A DNA stretch of 16,783 bases, from positions 1 through 16,783 of the forward strand of contig CAIMEK010000440.1 in assembly GCA_903839965.1 (NCBI GenBank), given 5' to 3'. The notes under the pieces are model-generated. The model searched no databases. It had not been told where the DNA came from and was given only the letters and a program-made list of their open reading frames with translations. Position 1 is the stretch's first letter. Each line of letters opens with the position of its first letter. The position numbers and the translations under genes were made by a program. Below, piece after piece: positions 15,100 to 16,783 of this stretch. The DNA is from an uncultured Acetobacteraceae bacterium. Its GTDB lineage: Bacteria > Pseudomonadota > Alphaproteobacteria > Acetobacterales > Acetobacteraceae.

Positions 15100-16783
15100 A
15101 CTCCCTGCTGGCAAGTTTCGTTCCCGAATCGCGCGACCTGCTGCAGGTCGCCACCGCCGGACTGCTGCGCCTGGAGCGCGAGCCCGGCGACGCGGCGATG
15201 ATCAACGAGGTGTTCCGCGCGGTTCACACGATCAAGGGTTCGTCCGGCCTGTTCGATGCCGCGGCGCTGACGCGGTTGGTGCACGGGGCGGAAGACCTGC
15301 TGGGCGAGGTGCGCGCGGGACGGCTGACGATTACCCCCAACATGGTCGACCGGGTGCTCGACGGACTGGACCAGGTGAGCACCTGGATCGACGCGCTGGA
15401 ACAACACGAAGCCTTGCCCGGTGGCGCCGACCTGGTTGCCCGCGATCGGCTGGCGGAGCTGCAGGCATTGATGCCGGGTCGCGCGACATCGGCGACCACC
15501 GAAGCGGTCGCCAACGTTGCGCCAGACACCGAGTGGCTGTCGCTGCTGGACGCACCGGAACGCAACGCGGCGGCGCAGCGCCTCGCCGACCACGAGACAG
15601 TGGTCGCCATCCACTATGTGCCCGACGAGGGCTGTTTCTATCGCGGCGAAGATCCGCTGCACCTGCTGGCGCAGGTTCCGGACCTGCTGGCGCTGCGCAT
15701 TACGCCACGCACCGCCTGGCCGCCCGCCGCCGAGCTCGATCCCTATCACTGCAATCTGGCGTTTCACGCGCTCGCAGCGGCGCCGCCCGATGTGGTCGCG
15801 CATTTGTTCCGCTATGTGGCGGAACAGACGGAAATCGTCCGGCTGCCGCCGGATGCGCTGGCAACCGGAACCGTACAGGATGAGCCGTCCACCCTGTTGC
15901 CCCGGCTGTTGGCCGAGCAACGCCGCATTCTCGGCTTGCCCGCCGAGGACGAAGCCGAATTGCATCTCCGCATCGAAGGCGTGGCCGGCGTGCTCGGCAA
16001 CCTGCTGCACGCCACGACGCCGTCGGTCCCGCGCGCGGAATTCGGGGCCGCGGTCGCGGCGGCTCTCGATGGCGGCGGTCCCACGCCCCTGCTGGCGTTG
16101 CTCGACCGGCTGGAACGGTCCGGCTCCGCCACGCCGGCCGACACCTCACCGCGGGCAACCTCGCGGGTGTTGAAGGTCGATCAGGACCGCGTGGACGGCC
16201 TGATGAACATGATCGGTGAGCTTGTCGTCTGCAAGAACGCTCTGCCCTTCCTCGCCCGCCGCGCCGAGCAGGTACACGGCAGCCGCGAGATGGCGCGCGA
16301 GATCAAGGAGCAGTACGCGATCATCGACCGGCTGGCGCAGGAGATGCAGGGCGCCATCATGCAGGTGCGCATGATCCCGGTGTCCGAGGTGTTCGACCGC
16401 TTCCCGCGCTTGGTGCGCGACCTCGCGCGCAAGGTGGACAAGCGCATCGAACTGGCGGTCGCAGGAGCGGACACCGCCGCGGACAAGACCATCATCGATG
16501 CGCTTGGCGACCCGCTGCTGCACATCGTCCGCAACGCCATCGACCACGGCATTGAACCGGCAGCGCAACGCGAGGCCGCAGGCAAACCGGCCTGCGCCAC
16601 GTTGCGCCTGTCGGCCTGCCAGGAAGGCGACCAGGTGGTGGTCGAGGTCGCGGATGACGGGCGCGGCATCGATCCGGCACGGATGCGCCGCACGGCCGTC
16701 GAAAAACAGATGCTGGATAGCGGACAGGCCGAACGGCTGTCCGACCAGGAAGCGGTGAATCTGATCTTCCGCGCCGGCTTCTC
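15096..16783 (+). CDS. cheA: Chemotaxis histidine kinase CheA (3' part beyond window)
   Basis: 562 codons are visible and the frame is open to the window edge. The GTG start overlaps cheY by 4 bases (GTGA). The N-terminal HPt (P1) domain, about residues 1-105, has phospho-acceptor H44 in VHTIKGSSG. Residues 146-250 form a P2-like or regulator-binding region containing GCFYRGEDPL and LDPYHCNL, unlike the compact P2 of E. coli CheA. The P3 dimerisation segment begins SRVLKVDQDRVDGLMN near 356-371. The kinase domain has the N box with HIVRNAIDHG (476-485) and the G1 box with DDGRGID (520-526). The G2 box and C-terminal CheW-like P5 domain must lie past the edge. The kinase phosphorylates CheY and CheB and is the signalling centre of this operon. 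Confidence 0.95.
   Translation, partial: MNSLLASFVPESRDLLQVATAGLLRLEREPGDAAMINEVFRAVHTIKGSSGLFDAAALTRLVHGAEDLLGEVRAGRLTITPNMVDRVLDGLDQVSTWIDALEQHEALPGGADLVARDRLAELQALMPGRATSATTEAVANVAPDTEWLSLLDAPERNAAAQRLADHETVVAIHYVPDEGCFYRGEDPLHLLAQVPDLLALRITPRTAWPPAAELDPYHCNLAFHALAAAPPDVVAHLFRYVAEQTEIVRLPPDALATGTVQDEPSTLLPRLLAEQRRILGLPAEDEAELHLRIEGVAGVLGNLLHATTPSVPRAEFGAAVAAALDGGGPTPLLALLDRLERSGSATPADTSPRATSRVLKVDQDRVDGLMNMIGELVVCKNALPFLARRAEQVHGSREMAREIKEQYAIIDRLAQEMQGAIMQVRMIPVSEVFDRFPRLVRDLARKVDKRIELAVAGADTAADKTIIDALGDPLLHIVRNAIDHGIEPAAQREAAGKPACATLRLSACQEGDQVVVEVADDGRGIDPARMRRTAVEKQMLDSGQAERLSDQEAVNLIFRAGF

Overview
The window reads as chromosomal DNA from a high-GC alphaproteobacterium. Strong G/C bias at third codon positions, tightly overlapping operons, peptide and branched-chain amino acid ABC transporters and a complete chemosensory operon suggest a Rhodospirillales or Acetobacteraceae-like organism. 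This placement is an inference from composition and gene content; no marker gene is present. There are no RNA genes, insertion sequences, CRISPR arrays or phage genes.

Layout. (1) Positions 1-153: the 3' end of a LivF-type ATPase gene. (2) Positions 268-2307, plus strand: a large Tat-exported family 5 solute-binding protein (SBP). (3) Positions 2308-2459: a convergent intergenic gap with a strong GC hairpin. (4) Positions 8006 down to 2460, minus strand: a complete peptide/opine-type ABC importer, in transcription order permease B, permease C, a fused double ATPase, and a second Sec-exported SBP. (5) Positions 8007-8539: a 533-base divergent intergenic region. (6) Positions 8540 to the window end, plus strand: a chemosensory operon in the order MCP, three-domain CheW, CheB, HEAT-repeat protein, CheR, CheY, CheA. 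CheA is cut by the window edge before its CheW-like C-terminus.

How it works together. The importer genes encode all parts of one transporter, and the Tat-exported SBP next to them could serve it or another one. The chemosensory operon has all core parts of a signalling pathway: receptor, coupling protein, kinase, response regulator, methyltransferase and methylesterase. Three parts are unusual. The MCP is soluble, has no sensor domain and carries two kinase-control tips, so it looks like two complete signalling hairpins in series. The coupling protein has three CheW domains in series. A small HEAT-repeat protein sits between CheB and CheR. Together they suggest a cytoplasmic, high-valency chemosensory array with an unknown input and possibly a non-flagellar output. 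This is the most interesting part of the window.
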